From a virus: a DNA stretch of 61,868 nt. The translations under genes and the position numbers were made by a program. Location: IMG/VR virus record IMGVR_UViG_3300037843_001193, positions 1-61,868 of that record; one strand, 5' to 3'. Positions within the stretch are counted from its first letter, which is position 1. Each line of letters begins with the position of its first letter. Shown in pieces: positions 15,043 to 24,321 of the stretch. A model generated the notes under the pieces. The model was not told the origin of the DNA. It saw only the letters and a program-made list of their open reading frames with translations, and did not search any database.

Positions 15043-15966
15043 CTATCCGAGCAGCCACCTCTGCTGCCTGAGGCCGGCGCTGTAGGGCCGGATGGCGGTG
15101 ACGAGGGGTGCCCACTCCTGGAACTCCTGCTGGTAGGACTGCCCCAGGCTCATGTAGAGCTGGGACTTGTTTATGTCCAGGCTTACCCCGTTGAGGCTGT
15201 AGCTGAACTCGTCCGCCGCCCACCTTGCCCCCTCGGCGGTCAGGCAGGAGGACGCCGCCCCCACCGCTGCGCACTTACCCCAGTCCCTAGGCACGGTGTC
15301 CAGGGTGTAGTTCGTCAGGTTCTTGGGGTTCCAGGTGTTGAGCTTGCTGATGCTTATGTCCAGCATCCTCAGTATGGTAGGGTCGAGCCAGATGTACCCT
15401 ACCCTGGTCGTGTACCCCGCCACGACCTTGCCGGGCGTGGGGGGGCGGAAGTGGTAGTTCCTGTCCGGGTTGGTGTCCGACAGCAGCTCCCGGACGTACA
15501 TGACGGCCGGGGCGTACCTGTTGGTCGTCGCTGGCCGGGGGGCGATTATGGCGCTGGGTGCCTCGAAGGAGGAGCTTGCCGGGTCTATGGGCTGGACGAT
15601 GAAGTCCTCGAACACCCGGTTCTCCGGCTGCCCCTGGTACTGCACGATGTACCATACCAGGCGGAATATGCCCTTCCAGAGGGTAGGCACCACCATGGGG
15701 ACGTAGTATGCCCCCTGGGAGGCCCTGGCGGGCACCATCTTGGGCTGGCTGGCCAGGATGAGGTCCTTCTCCGGCAGCACCATCATGTGGTTGGGCTGCT
15801 CCAGGTCGTAGTCGTACGCCCGCTGCCCCACCAGGGGGACCTTCTCGGTGACCTGGAATATGGAATAGGTTATAATGGCGGGGTCTATGAGCGCCCCGTT
15901 CGAGTCCCTCACCAGGATGCTGAGGTCCCCCGGTCCTAGCCGCTTCCCCTGCGTTACGGTCTCCAT
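15043..15966 (-). CDS. Probable virion structural protein, 307 aa
   Basis: The ATG at 15966 has GGGGAG at a good distance; an ATG five codons upstream is weaker. The protein has a beta-rich front (LSILVRDSNGALIDPAIIT) and a mixed C-terminal half, with no enzyme motif. Its neighbours are tail genes, so a neck or tail role is plausible but unproven. Confidence 0.55.
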   Translation of the reverse strand: METVTQGKRLGPGDLSILVRDSNGALIDPAIITYSIFQVTEKVPLVGQRAYDYDLEQPNHMMVLPEKDLILASQPKMVPARASQGAYYVPMVVPTLWKGIFRLVWYIVQYQGQPENRVFEDFIVQPIDPASSSFEAPSAIIAPRPATTNRYAPAVMYVRELLSDTNPDRNYHFRPPTPGKVVAGYTTRVGYIWLDPTILRMLDISISKLNTWNPKNLTNYTLDTVPRDWGKCAAVGAASSCLTAEGARWAADEFSYSLNGVSLDINKSQLYMSLGQSYQQEFQEWAPLVTAIRPYSAGLRQQRWLLG

Positions 15967-15996
15967 GCTGCTCCCCTGCATAGGATAACGGTAGCC

Positions 15997-16025
15997 AAAA
16001 CACGACTTTTACCTGCCTCTAGTAG
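15997..16025 (+). promoter_or_regulatory. Structural-type promoter-like element
   Basis: AAAACACGACTT is followed 11 bases on by TAGTAGG. The same two boxes precede the sheath, tube, protease and other structural genes. A role as a late promoter is inferred from the repetition. Confidence 0.4.
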
Positions 16026-16046
16026 GGGTCCCTGCGGCAGAGGCGG

Positions 16047-16065
16047 CCCTGCCCCGAGGGCAGGG
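16047..16065 (+). promoter_or_regulatory. Leader hairpin before the zinc-ribbon gene
   Basis: CCCTGCCC-CGA-GGGCAGGG is a perfect eight-pair stem ending just before the GGGGGAGG ribosome site of the gene at 16078. It may protect the mRNA 5' end. Confidence 0.5.
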
Positions 16066-16077
16066 GGAGGAAAGCAG

Positions 16078-16494
16078 ATGGCAGTCTATTCGTTCAGGTG
16101 CGGCAAGTGCGGTACGGTCCTGGAGGAGCTTATGCCCATGGCGACCGCCACCTTCGAGGACCGGCCCTGCCCGGTCAGGGGGTGCGGGGGCATGTGCCTC
16201 TACCAGCTCAGGGGGGCACCCTCCCTGGGCACGGAGGGCATGGCAAACGCAGCCTTCGACGTGAAGGTAGGGGCGGACGCCGAGAGGCGCTGGGCGAGGA
16301 TTAGGGCCCGGCAGGAGAAGAGGGACAAGATACGGCAGGAGGCTGGGTCAGGGGCGCTGTCCGCTACTACCCACGAGGACTGGCGGCCTGTGCCGGGGGC
16401 GAGGCTCCGGGAGCTGGAGATACCCCCCAAGGCCCAAGACCAGATAATCATCCCGATGAAAACGGGGGAGAAAAACAGACTTCCGTCCCCCTAA
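16078..16494 (+). CDS. FmdB-like zinc-ribbon protein, 138 aa
   Basis: The front YSFRCGKCGTVLEE, then CPVRGCGGMC, is the CxxC...C..C zinc ribbon of the FmdB type. The back half is a charged helix and a Pro-rich tail. GGGGGAGG precedes the ATG. It comes directly before the sheath gene and may be a virion or assembly protein. Confidence 0.65.
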   Translation: MAVYSFRCGKCGTVLEELMPMATATFEDRPCPVRGCGGMCLYQLRGAPSLGTEGMANAAFDVKVGADAERRWARIRARQEKRDKIRQEAGSGALSATTHEDWRPVPGARLRELEIPPKAQDQIIIPMKTGEKNRLPSP

Positions 16495-16497
16495 TAG
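16471..16497 (+). promoter_or_regulatory. Structural-type promoter-like element for the tail sheath
   Basis: AAAAACAGACTTCCG is followed after CCCC by CTAATAG. Position and sequence match the elements at 15997 and 22253. It overlaps the end of the zinc-ribbon gene. Confidence 0.45.
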
Positions 16498-16508
16498 AGA
16501 GAGAATCA

Positions 16509-16525
16509 GGCGGCAGCCTGCCGCC
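16509..16525 (+). promoter_or_regulatory. Leader hairpin before the tail sheath gene
   Basis: GGCGGCA-GCC-TGCCGCC is a perfect seven-pair stem immediately before AAGGAG and the sheath ATG at 16540. Confidence 0.5.
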
Positions 16526-16539
16526 AAGGAGAACTGGCC

Positions 16540-19500
16540 ATGGCACTTTTCGGTTCCTACGCACCCCCTGGGGTATACACCTCGGTCGTCATCAGCGGAG
16601 CGGGCATACCGCTCTTCGGGAACGTCCGCATCCCTGTCGTAATCGGGGAGGGCCAGGAGTTCTTCGAGCAGGACAACGTGGAGCTGCACCGTGGCTCTAG
16701 CTCGGTGGCCGACGAGCAGGTCGTGAACGAGAACATCAGCGACCAGGCCACTGACATAACCAACCACCTGCACTGCACCTACTTCCCGGTAGTTATCGGG
16801 GACGGCACGGGGACGGTCACCGACGACCCGAGCAAGGTGCAGGTCGTGGTGGACGGCATCCCTGCCACGGTCATCCAGCTCGACGGGACGACCGGCGACT
16901 TTTATACCCAGGAGCTAATCACCCCTGGCCAGAACGTCGAGATTACCTACTATTTCAAGCGGACCGACACCCTCATCTCCAACGAGGACGAGTCCGACCA
17001 GGTCCCGAGCTTCGCTGCATGGCAGGCCTACGACACCAACCAGAACTACCTCCCCATCAGCGTCCAGCTCCCCGGTGTGACCGGCAGCAACGTCACGGTC
17101 ATCGTCACGGACGACACCCTGGACTCCCCTCCGGGGACGGGCGTCCTGGACACGCAGGCCATCGGCGGGGCGGGCACGGACACCATCACCCTCGACATCG
17201 CCAAGGTAGGGGGCGGCAAGCGTACCCTCCATGACTTCTACAACCTCATCCAGGCGGGCATCCCCACCAACGACGCTGGCTACCTGACGGCCCAGCCCCC
17301 GGTCCTGGCAGGCTCCCCCCCGGTCCTCTCCGCCATGTACCCGGCCACCTACAGGCTCCAGGGCGGATACGGCCCCAACACCAACAAGGTGTTCAAGGTT
17401 CAGCACGTCCCCATCGTGGACGGCAGCAACGGCGGCGTGGTCACCACCGACCCGACCAAGGTCAAGGCTCTGGTGAACGGCTCCAAAGCCACGGTCTCAG
17501 CGGTGGACGGCCAGCATGGCCTGGTCACCCTGGCGAACGGCGTAGTGGCGGGCAGCACGCTTACCCTTACCTACTACACCAACACCTACCAGAACACCTA
17601 CGACCTCCTCCCGGCATCCAGCGTCTCCTCCATCGTCGAGGTCGGCCTCGGCCCCAACCGGGCGGACTTTATCGAGGACACGGACTATGTCCTGGGGAAG
17701 GACTCCAGCGGCAACGACACCATCAACTGGGGTGCCAGCACCACCACCGCCGTGGGGCAGTCCACTACCGGCTACACCCCCTTCGGCCCCGTCCAGATTA
17801 AGACTACCCTGGTGGACGAGAGGGTATGGCTGCGGCCCACCATCAGGGGTTCCTGCAACGGCACGAACCTGGTCTTCACCCTGCCGGACAGCCCTACCGA
17901 CCATGGCACGGTTACGGACGACCCGACCAAGATAATGGTCTTCGTGGGCGTCAACCCCGTGGAGGCCCTGGACAACTACCTGCCCGGCACCTCCGAGCGG
18001 GTCATCACCCTCTCTGGCAGCACAGGGGACTTCACCCTCTACAAGGCCCCCCTGCTGGGCACCCACGTCTATGCCAGCTACTACCGGAACACCCTGAACG
18101 ACCACAGCTACACGGCCACGGTCGTCAACCCCGGCATACCGGGGCAGGGCACCTACACCGTCAAGGACGAGGTCAGCAGGGTGCTCCCTGTGGCCTGGTT
18201 CGATGCCCCCAGCAGCAGCGTCACCCAGTCGGGCGAGTTCGCCCAGACGGGCATCGTCTGGCCCTATGCCTTCCCGGACCTGTACGACTCCCCCGGCGAG
18301 GTGGACGAGACCGTCACCCTGACCTTCCAGGACGATGGCCTGCACCGTGACGCCAACCCAGGGGCGCAGGCCTACCTCACGACCCAGGGCATCCTGTTCT
18401 TCTGCACCACGCCCGGAGTGGGGGGCGACGCTATCAGCGTGGCCTTCAACACCACCGGCACCTATGGGGTAGTGGTCGCAGGCAACGGCATCACCTTCAA
18501 CGGCGTCACCACTACCACCCAGGTACTCGCCCTGGCCGGGGCAGGCATCAGCACCACCTTCGGCACCGTCCTTGCCCAGCTCGTCACGGTAGGCTCCGTC
18601 AGCACGGCGGCGGCCCTCAACCTGGACGGCGGCGTTGACCCGAGCGACCCCGAGCCGTACTCCATCCGCTACATCGTCACCTCCTCCAGCCCCAAGGGGT
18701 CCAGCGGCATGGGCTACCTCGACCAGACCTACATCGACCAGAACACAGGGTTCAAGCTCACCGTCGTCAGCCCGCAGGACGCCCTGGACTACGGGTACCA
18801 GTCCCTCCCCGACCCGCAGTACACCTTCGAGCCGGGGGACACGCTGGTGTTCCAGGTCAGCAGCGAGCAGGCCCGCTACACGGGCACTACCTACTCCCCG
18901 TACAGCCTGTCCCAGCCCAACAACCTGGTCTGCATCGCCGGCCTCCAGACCGAGGTCATCACCACCTTCGGTGCCAACACCGGGGACACCGCTATCATCC
19001 AGACCTTCAACAAGTCCGGGAACGAGCCGGCCATCGGCGAGTACTACTTCGTCTCCTTCCAGACCGACAAGACGCCCGCCGACATGGCCATCAAGCTGTA
19101 CAGCAAGGCCTCCGACGCCTATGCCGCCTACGGGCAGCCCACCACCGTCAACCGCCTGTCCCTGGGCGTCCAGTTCCTCACCCAGAACGGGGCGCAGCAG
19201 TTCGGGTGCATCCAGGTCCCGAAGCAGCCCGGCATGAACACCGGCTCGGACGCCAACTTCATCGCAGCCATCCAGACGCTAACCACGGCGCTCCCCGGCA
19301 GCACCCAGAAGGCCAACGTCATCGTGCCGCTGAGCACCAGCACCACGGTCCACCAGTTCCTCAGCAGGCAGCTCATCACCCAGGCCAACGTGAGGAACAA
19401 GGGGGAGGCAATCGGGTTCGTGGGGTACAGCACCTACACCGACCCGAACACCGCCAGGGCTAACGCCCGTGCCCTCAAGAACGCCCGCATGATTGCCATA

Positions 19501-20088
19501 GGCATGCCTGCGGCCGCCGTCCTCCTGACCGACTCCCAGACCGGGCTGTCGCTGGAGTACGCCGTCAGCGGCGAGTTCATGGCAGCGGCGATGGCAGGGC
19601 TTAACACCAACCCGGCCAACGACGTGGCGACCACCCTGACCAACCAGGACCTCGTCGGGTTCAGCAGGCTGCTCGTGCAGTACGACGACGCAGACATGAA
19701 CCTGATGGCCTCGGACGGGCTGGTCTGCCTCACCAACAACAACGGGGCGCTCTACATCCGCCACTACAAGAGCACGGACCCGAGCAACCCCATCACCTCG
19801 GAGCCGACCTGCACCACGGTCACCGACTACGTCTGCCAGCAGTTCCGCATCGACCTCCAGCAGTTCATCGGGAGGAAGATGGTGGACGGCCTGACCACGG
19901 ACATCCAGGTGGTAAGCGACGCCAGGCTGAAGTCCTTGCAGAACAACCAGATAATCTCTGGCTACAAGAACCTCGTCGTGGTCCAGGACCCGACGGACCC
20001 GACCACGGTGGACGTGACGGTCACGTTCAAGCCGATGTTCAGCCTGCTCTACATCTCGGTCACCTTCACCGTGACCACGACACTGTAA
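16540..20088 (+). CDS. Tail sheath protein, 1182 aa
   Basis: The start SYAPPGVYTSVV and the C-terminal beta region ending VVVQDPTDPTTVDVTVTF are typical of contractile tail sheaths, which shorten to drive the tube into the cell. At 1182 residues it is far longer than T4 gp18 (659). The extra length includes three copies of a module of about 65-80 residues, near 80-148, 285-350 and 438-520, each with G.VT.DP.KV.V.V.G..A then GT.GDF and a YY strand. These are probably outer decorations of the sheath. A promoter-like element and hairpin precede it and a strong hairpin follows it. Confidence 0.85.
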   Translation: MALFGSYAPPGVYTSVVISGAGIPLFGNVRIPVVIGEGQEFFEQDNVELHRGSSSVADEQVVNENISDQATDITNHLHCTYFPVVIGDGTGTVTDDPSKVQVVVDGIPATVIQLDGTTGDFYTQELITPGQNVEITYYFKRTDTLISNEDESDQVPSFAAWQAYDTNQNYLPISVQLPGVTGSNVTVIVTDDTLDSPPGTGVLDTQAIGGAGTDTITLDIAKVGGGKRTLHDFYNLIQAGIPTNDAGYLTAQPPVLAGSPPVLSAMYPATYRLQGGYGPNTNKVFKVQHVPIVDGSNGGVVTTDPTKVKALVNGSKATVSAVDGQHGLVTLANGVVAGSTLTLTYYTNTYQNTYDLLPASSVSSIVEVGLGPNRADFIEDTDYVLGKDSSGNDTINWGASTTTAVGQSTTGYTPFGPVQIKTTLVDERVWLRPTIRGSCNGTNLVFTLPDSPTDHGTVTDDPTKIMVFVGVNPVEALDNYLPGTSERVITLSGSTGDFTLYKAPLLGTHVYASYYRNTLNDHSYTATVVNPGIPGQGTYTVKDEVSRVLPVAWFDAPSSSVTQSGEFAQTGIVWPYAFPDLYDSPGEVDETVTLTFQDDGLHRDANPGAQAYLTTQGILFFCTTPGVGGDAISVAFNTTGTYGVVVAGNGITFNGVTTTTQVLALAGAGISTTFGTVLAQLVTVGSVSTAAALNLDGGVDPSDPEPYSIRYIVTSSSPKGSSGMGYLDQTYIDQNTGFKLTVVSPQDALDYGYQSLPDPQYTFEPGDTLVFQVSSEQARYTGTTYSPYSLSQPNNLVCIAGLQTEVITTFGANTGDTAIIQTFNKSGNEPAIGEYYFVSFQTDKTPADMAIKLYSKASDAYAAYGQPTTVNRLSLGVQFLTQNGAQQFGCIQVPKQPGMNTGSDANFIAAIQTLTTALPGSTQKANVIVPLSTSTTVHQFLSRQLITQANVRNKGEAIGFVGYSTYTDPNTARANARALKNARMIAIGMPAAAVLLTDSQTGLSLEYAVSGEFMAAAMAGLNTNPANDVATTLTNQDLVGFSRLLVQYDDADMNLMASDGLVCLTNNNGALYIRHYKSTDPSNPITSEPTCTTVTDYVCQQFRIDLQQFIGRKMVDGLTTDIQVVSDARLKSLQNNQIISGYKNLVVVQDPTDPTTVDVTVTFKPMFSLLYISVTFTVTTTL

Positions 20089-20098
20089 GGAAAGACAT

Positions 20099-20126
20099 GG
20101 GGGAGAAGGCAGGCACCTTCTCCCCC
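20099..20126 (+). terminator. Strong hairpin after the tail sheath gene
   Basis: GGGGGAGAAGG-CAGGCA-CCTTCTCCCCC is a perfect eleven-pair stem eleven bases after the sheath stop. There is no T-run, so it may act as an mRNA 3' end stabiliser, a processing site or the leader hairpin of the gene at 20146 rather than a simple terminator. Confidence 0.55.
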
Positions 20127-20145
20127 GTGACGACAAGGTGGCAGA

Positions 20146-20610
20146 ATGCAGATAAATCCAGTCGTTACACAGGCAGGCGGGGTAATCAGCGTCCGCCTCC
20201 AGGCCTTGTTCATCGGCGACCCCACGGACGCCACGGACAAGACCCTGATTGCGGCGTACGGGGACCCGCAGATATCGCTGGTCGGGAACGGCACCTTCGT
20301 AGGGCCGGTGCCCAATGCCAGCCCCCCGGCCACCTTCAGCTTCACCTTCCCCAGCAGCGAGTACTACGTGGGGATAACGACCAAGATGTCCTCCCAGAGC
20401 CTCCGGTTCATGACGTCGCTGCCGACCGTACCCCCGCTCGGCAACCCCAATGCACCGGCACCCATGCAGGGGCCGCTGGACTGCATCACCATCTACCCTG
20501 CGGCCGCACTGGACATCTGGTACACAGCGATGGTCAATGCCATCACTACGGCCATGACGGCCCTGAGGAACCTTGCCCCCGTGCCGCCCCTGCCACCAGT
20601 GGACGTTTAG
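20146..20610 (+). CDS. Probable virion protein between sheath and tube, 154 aa
   Basis: A soluble protein with a beta-rich front (VISVRLQALFIGD), a Pro-rich middle and a C-terminal helix ending in PPLPPVDV. AAGGTGG precedes the ATG. It lies between sheath and tube genes. A role in the tail or head-tail joint is inferred from position only. Confidence 0.5.
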   Translation: MQINPVVTQAGGVISVRLQALFIGDPTDATDKTLIAAYGDPQISLVGNGTFVGPVPNASPPATFSFTFPSSEYYVGITTKMSSQSLRFMTSLPTVPPLGNPNAPAPMQGPLDCITIYPAAALDIWYTAMVNAITTAMTALRNLAPVPPLPPVDV

Positions 20611-20620
20611 AGGAGCCAAG

Positions 20621-22240
20621 ATGAAGTCGAACCTCATAGCTCGCCGCAAGAAGGCCGCCCTGGCATCCGCAGGGAACGACCCCTGGGTAACCGACCGGGA
20701 CGAGAAGGCGGACGCCAAGGCCCCGGAGACCGCAGAGGTCCCCAGGCTGGCCGCCGAGTCCAAGACCGCCCAGCCCGTCCCAGGAGCGCCCCCTGCTGCC
20801 CCTGCCCCTGCCGCAGCCCCGGCCCCTCCCCCCGCAGCCCCGGCCCCTCACGGAGGGGGGGCGGTTGACCTCACCCAGATATCCAGCGAGGGGCTTGCCA
20901 AGATGATAAAGGCCCTCTCCGGCGTCAACGACCTGCTGAACGACAAGGCCCTCCTGGCGGTCATCGAGAAGGCCACGGAGCTTCTCAAGGGCCGCCCCGC
21001 CGAGCCTGAGGCACCTGCCCAGGCACCCGCCCCCAGGGCGGCATCGGCGAAGAAGGCCTGGAGCGGGGAGGACATGGAGATGGCCGACCGCCCCTGGGAG
21101 CAGGATAACTACGACCAGAACAACATGAACGAGCCGTCCGTCCCCTCCTGCAACCAGTGCGAGATGCTCAGTATCAACGGCGTCAACTGCCACGAGACCG
21201 GGTGCCCGAACGAGGGCAGGACATGGTCCCCGGAGCGCCAGGAGTGGGTAAGCTATAACAAGTGCCCCGAGTGCGGCAGCGAGGTCGAGGAAGGACAGGC
21301 GTGCGACTGTATGGCACCTAGCATGGAGCACTTCTGCCTCGGGGGCCTGAACGTCGCCTCCTTCGAGAAGGAGGCAGTGACACCCCCAGGCATCAGCGAG
21401 GAGACGATGCACGAGCTTAAGGCCGACCCCGGCATCGACGAGCCTTACGCCGTGGCCTGGAGCATCCACAACAAGAAGAAGGAGGGCAGCTTCCTGGTCA
21501 CCGCCGTGACCCCGCCCGGCATCAGCGAGGGGAAGATGCACGAGCTGAAGGACCAGTACCCCGGCAACCCCGAGGCGGCATACGCCACTGCCTGGAAGAT
21601 TCACAACGAGAAGGAGGGCAGCGACAGGACCGCTGCCGGTGCCGAGGGTAGCTGGTGGGTGAATGTGAAGGACCAGACCGGCAAGGTAGAGGAGTCCGGG
21701 GGCAGGACCCCGGAGGTCGAGGAGGCCCACGGCAAGGTGGACGAGAAGCCCGCCAAGCTGGACCGCCCCGAGACCACCCTCCCCGAGAAGCTGGCGGCAG
21801 AAAGGCAGTACTGCACGAACTGCCACAAGGATATGGACACAAAGACAGCCCATGGGGTGACCCACTGCACGGGCTGCGACAAGGTCCTGTTCACCAGCCC
21901 CTCGGCCCAGGGAGGCTCGCTGTCGGGCACGGGGAAGAAGGCCGCAGACGGCCCCATGAAGGCCAGCACGGCGCTCAAGAGGGTCGAGACCCTGGCCGAC
22001 CGCCTCAAGGAGATGTACCTGGACGCCAAGGAGGTATGCGACGCCAACGACTCCCGGCCCGTCCGGGAGGCGGTGGAGGCGATATACCGGGCGTACGACC
22101 TGCTCGGGACCGCCGCCAAGGTGCTGGGGAGGCAGGACATGCAGGAGAAGGCCGAGGCCGACGCCATCGAGGCGAAGGGCAAGGCGAAGAAGAAGAAGGG
22201 GGGCCTGCTGGACAGCCTGGTGCTGGCCGCCGCCGAGTAG
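20621..22240 (+). CDS. Multi-zinc-ribbon protein with tandem repeats, 539 aa
   Basis: After a basic front comes DPWVTDRDEKADAK (about 19-32), a motif shared with the protein at 42779. A Pro/Ala linker follows, then Cys clusters CNQCEMLSINGVNCHETGCPN-type near 185-205, CPECG near 219 and CTNC/CTGC near 408. Two repeats of about 40 residues starting AVTPPGISE, with MHELK..PG and AWxIHN, lie near 250 and 290. The C end is a Lys-rich helix. It may be a scaffold, chaperone or internal virion protein. No named family fits. Confidence 0.55.
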   Translation: MKSNLIARRKKAALASAGNDPWVTDRDEKADAKAPETAEVPRLAAESKTAQPVPGAPPAAPAPAAAPAPPPAAPAPHGGGAVDLTQISSEGLAKMIKALSGVNDLLNDKALLAVIEKATELLKGRPAEPEAPAQAPAPRAASAKKAWSGEDMEMADRPWEQDNYDQNNMNEPSVPSCNQCEMLSINGVNCHETGCPNEGRTWSPERQEWVSYNKCPECGSEVEEGQACDCMAPSMEHFCLGGLNVASFEKEAVTPPGISEETMHELKADPGIDEPYAVAWSIHNKKKEGSFLVTAVTPPGISEGKMHELKDQYPGNPEAAYATAWKIHNEKEGSDRTAAGAEGSWWVNVKDQTGKVEESGGRTPEVEEAHGKVDEKPAKLDRPETTLPEKLAAERQYCTNCHKDMDTKTAHGVTHCTGCDKVLFTSPSAQGGSLSGTGKKAADGPMKASTALKRVETLADRLKEMYLDAKEVCDANDSRPVREAVEAIYRAYDLLGTAAKVLGRQDMQEKAEADAIEAKGKAKKKKGGLLDSLVLAAAE

Positions 22241-22252
22241 GCGACTGCGAGC

Positions 22253-22279
22253 AAAAGGACTTCCGGGGCTTTGATTAGG
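22253..22279 (+). promoter_or_regulatory. Structural-type promoter-like element for the tail tube
   Basis: AAAAGGACTTCCG is followed by CTTTGATTAGG. GACTTCCG and the TTAG box match the sheath element at 16471. Confidence 0.45.
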
Positions 22280-22283
22280 AACG

Positions 22284-22300
22284 CCGGCCAGCAGGGCCGG
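22284..22300 (+). promoter_or_regulatory. Leader hairpin before the tail tube gene
   Basis: CCGGCC-AGCAG-GGCCGG is a perfect six-pair stem just before AGGAGG and the ATG at 22315. Confidence 0.5.
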
Positions 22301-22314
22301 ACAGGAGGAAAGAC

Positions 22315-23007
22315 ATGGCGCAGGGCGGTTACATCTACCAGCAGGGGGCAAGCCCCCAGACTGAGTCCGTCATCTCCAGCCGCTTCAAGATTTTCACCGA
22401 CGTCGTCGGCGTCGGCAAGTTCGTGAAGCTCGGGGTGACGTCCCAGTTCAACATCTCCGAGACCAGGACGGTCGAGGCGATACGTGGCCTCGGGTACGGC
22501 GACCAGGTCGCCGAGCTGGTGCCCGGCGTCACCGAGCCGCTGAGCGTCACCATCCAGCGCACATGCCTCTACCTCGCCAACATCATGCAGGTGCTCGGCT
22601 ACAAGGCGGGCGTCTCGGGCGGGGTGCGGTCCATCCGTCACCACAGGTGGCCGTTCGACATCAAGACCGAGATTGTGTTCAGCCAGCTAGCCTCCGAGGA
22701 CCCGAAGAACGCCGCAGGCACGGGCGGGGGCACCCCCGACCTGACCAAGGCCGACATCCCGAACGAGGGCGGCTTCAACAACCTCGGCAACCCCGGCCTG
22801 TACGCCGTGGCCACGGTGTACGAGGGCTGCTGGATTAGCAACTACACCACGGGGTACGTCATCGAGACGGCGGCCGTCAACGAGAACGTGACCATCTCGG
22901 TCACCGACATCTTCGACGTGTCCGGGACCGTCTACGGCGAGTTCCTCGACAGTGGCCTGAACAGCGGCGACGCCACCGGGCGCAGCCTGCTGTACTCGAT
23001 ATCCTAA
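22315..23007 (+). CDS. Tail tube protein, 230 aa
   Basis: The beta-rich sequence, with SVTIQRTCLYLANIMQVLGY and NYTTGYVIETAAVNENVTIS, fits the tail-tube fold that stacks as hexameric rings inside the sheath. Size and position behind the sheath support this. A promoter-like element, leader hairpin and AGGAGG site suggest high expression. Homology is judged by eye. Confidence 0.7.
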   Translation: MAQGGYIYQQGASPQTESVISSRFKIFTDVVGVGKFVKLGVTSQFNISETRTVEAIRGLGYGDQVAELVPGVTEPLSVTIQRTCLYLANIMQVLGYKAGVSGGVRSIRHHRWPFDIKTEIVFSQLASEDPKNAAGTGGGTPDLTKADIPNEGGFNNLGNPGLYAVATVYEGCWISNYTTGYVIETAAVNENVTISVTDIFDVSGTVYGEFLDSGLNSGDATGRSLLYSIS

Positions 23008-23062
23008 GCAAAAGCTAGTATTTAAGCTCTGGCTCTTGAATCCTTTGCGGAGGTGCGGGCGG

Positions 23063-23320
23063 ATGCCGGGGAGGGTGGTCCGTGAGCAGGCCTGGGTGAA
23101 CGTGTCCCCGGCCCGCAAGTGCTGGAGGCTGGTCTACAACACCAAGACCAGGAGGGTGTTCATCCTCTTCGAGAAGGAGGGGCTGACCAAGACCTTCCAG
23201 GCCATGTTCTGCTCCGACCCCACCGACGACGGGCCAGGCTCCGTCACTAGCAGGGAGGGCAGGGGGCAGTGCCTAGAGCATGCCAGGAGGCTGGGCCTGG
23301 ACATCCGCAGCCGCCGATAG
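23063..23320 (+). CDS. Small hypothetical protein, 85 aa
   Basis: The ATG at 23063 follows GGAGG and GGGCGG; a TTG at 23036 is a weaker start. The product is basic and beta-rich (CWRLVYNTKTRRVFILF) with Arg at its end. Its stop TAG merges with the next promoter (TAGAATCC). Function unknown. Confidence 0.45.
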   Translation: MPGRVVREQAWVNVSPARKCWRLVYNTKTRRVFILFEKEGLTKTFQAMFCSDPTDDGPGSVTSREGRGQCLEHARRLGLDIRSRR

Positions 23321-23355
23321 AATCCCCCCGCCAATAGTGTATCCCGATGTATACT
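23320..23355 (+). promoter_or_regulatory. Accessory-type promoter
   Basis: GAATCC (23320-23325), 24 bases, then TATACT (23350-23355), with GTGTATCCCGATG before the -10. It reads into the gene at 23379. Confidence 0.75.
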
Positions 23356-23378
23356 AACCGTAGGAGGATACACCCGAT

Positions 23379-23942
23379 ATGGCGACCATCACTATAGGCA
23401 AGGCCCCCCGGCTGGCAATATCCAACATCAAGTCGCACCGTGGCATGGAGGGCCCTACCCTGGACTGCGACCTCTACCTCGACGGCAGGAAGGTCGGCTA
23501 CTGCATCGACGACGGGAACGGCGGCGGGATGTACTTCAACTGGGCAGGGTACAGCCCCGACCTGTCCCCCGAGGAGTCGGGGCGCAGGGAGCGGGAGAAC
23601 GAGGAGGCCGTGGAGCAGTACATCGCCAGCCTCAGCCTGCCCCCGGAGGTAGTCACCGGCATAGGCCCCGAGCCGTTCGAGATGAAGCAGGACCTTGAGC
23701 ACCTCGTCAACGAGGCGGCTGGCAAGTGGGAGGAGGAGAAGGCGCAGCGGGCGCAGTTCGCACGCCTTGCCAAGGGCAAGGTCCTCTTTCGCATGCCCGG
23801 CGAGCCAGCGGACAAGTTCTGGACGATGGCGCTCAAGAGCAGGGGCAAGGTATGGACGGTGGAGCAGGTGAAGGCCGCCGTTGTCAAGCGCTACCCTGGG
23901 GCCATCTTCATCGAGACCTTCGAGCAGTTTATCGGAAAATAA
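23379..23942 (+). CDS. Hypothetical protein, 187 aa
   Basis: TAGGAGG precedes the ATG in a leader of about 20 bases. The front (VGYCIDDGNGGGMYFNWAG) looks beta-rich; the rest is a long charged helical region and a final alpha/beta part. It is an accessory gene with its own promoter inside the structural block. Its end overlaps a converging gene by 14 bases. Function unknown. Confidence 0.6.
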   Translation: MATITIGKAPRLAISNIKSHRGMEGPTLDCDLYLDGRKVGYCIDDGNGGGMYFNWAGYSPDLSPEESGRRERENEEAVEQYIASLSLPPEVVTGIGPEPFEMKQDLEHLVNEAAGKWEEEKAQRAQFARLAKGKVLFRMPGEPADKFWTMALKSRGKVWTVEQVKAAVVKRYPGAIFIETFEQFIGK

Positions 23943-24306
23943 CACTTCCTCGGGCTTGGTAGTATACCCTGCCTAGCAGTCTCCTGCATCTCCTGGAGGG
24001 ACGCTGCGTCAGGAAGGCACAGCGCCTCCCCCTCTCGTAGGGAATCCTCTTCCCGCCCCACTGGCCCGACGTCGGGTCGGCTATCCTGCCGTCCTGGTGC
24101 TCCAGGAACCAGTGGGTCCACCCCCTCCCGCTTATCACCTTGGGGTAGAACCCCCTCCTCTTCCCCCAGAGGTGCCATAGCGCCTCTGCCCCCAGGTAGC
24201 AGTGCCCGAAGGTCGGGTGGTCGGAGGGCCTCCGCCTCCCCCGCCACTCCCTGCTCAGCAGGTCGTCCGACAGGGAGGCATGTATCAGGCCTATCACCTT
24301 CCTCAT
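23929..24306 (-). CDS. Conserved phage hypothetical protein, 125 aa
   Basis: The core HPTFGHCYLGAEALWHLWG, then GWTHWFLEHQDGRIADPTS and AFLTQRPSRR, matches an uncharacterised protein that recurs in many large phages (GHCYVASEALYH..., DPTA, FLT..PS). The His, Cys and Trp pattern suggests a papain-like or metal-dependent enzyme, but no activity is known to me. The ATG at 24306 starts at MRKVIGLI; upstream in-frame ATGs are less natural. Confidence 0.6.
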   Translation of the reverse strand: MRKVIGLIHASLSDDLLSREWRGRRRPSDHPTFGHCYLGAEALWHLWGKRRGFYPKVISGRGWTHWFLEHQDGRIADPTSGQWGGKRIPYERGRRCAFLTQRPSRRCRRLLGRVYYQARGSVIFR

Positions 24307-24321
24307 ATCCCTGGAATACCG

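Noticed and set aside
20546-22351. A 601-codon open frame on the minus strand opposite the 539-aa gene.
   Set aside because: The plus frame has a ribosome site, coupled start and zinc motifs. The minus frame reads as Leu/Gly/Val-rich repeats and is a GC-rich shadow.
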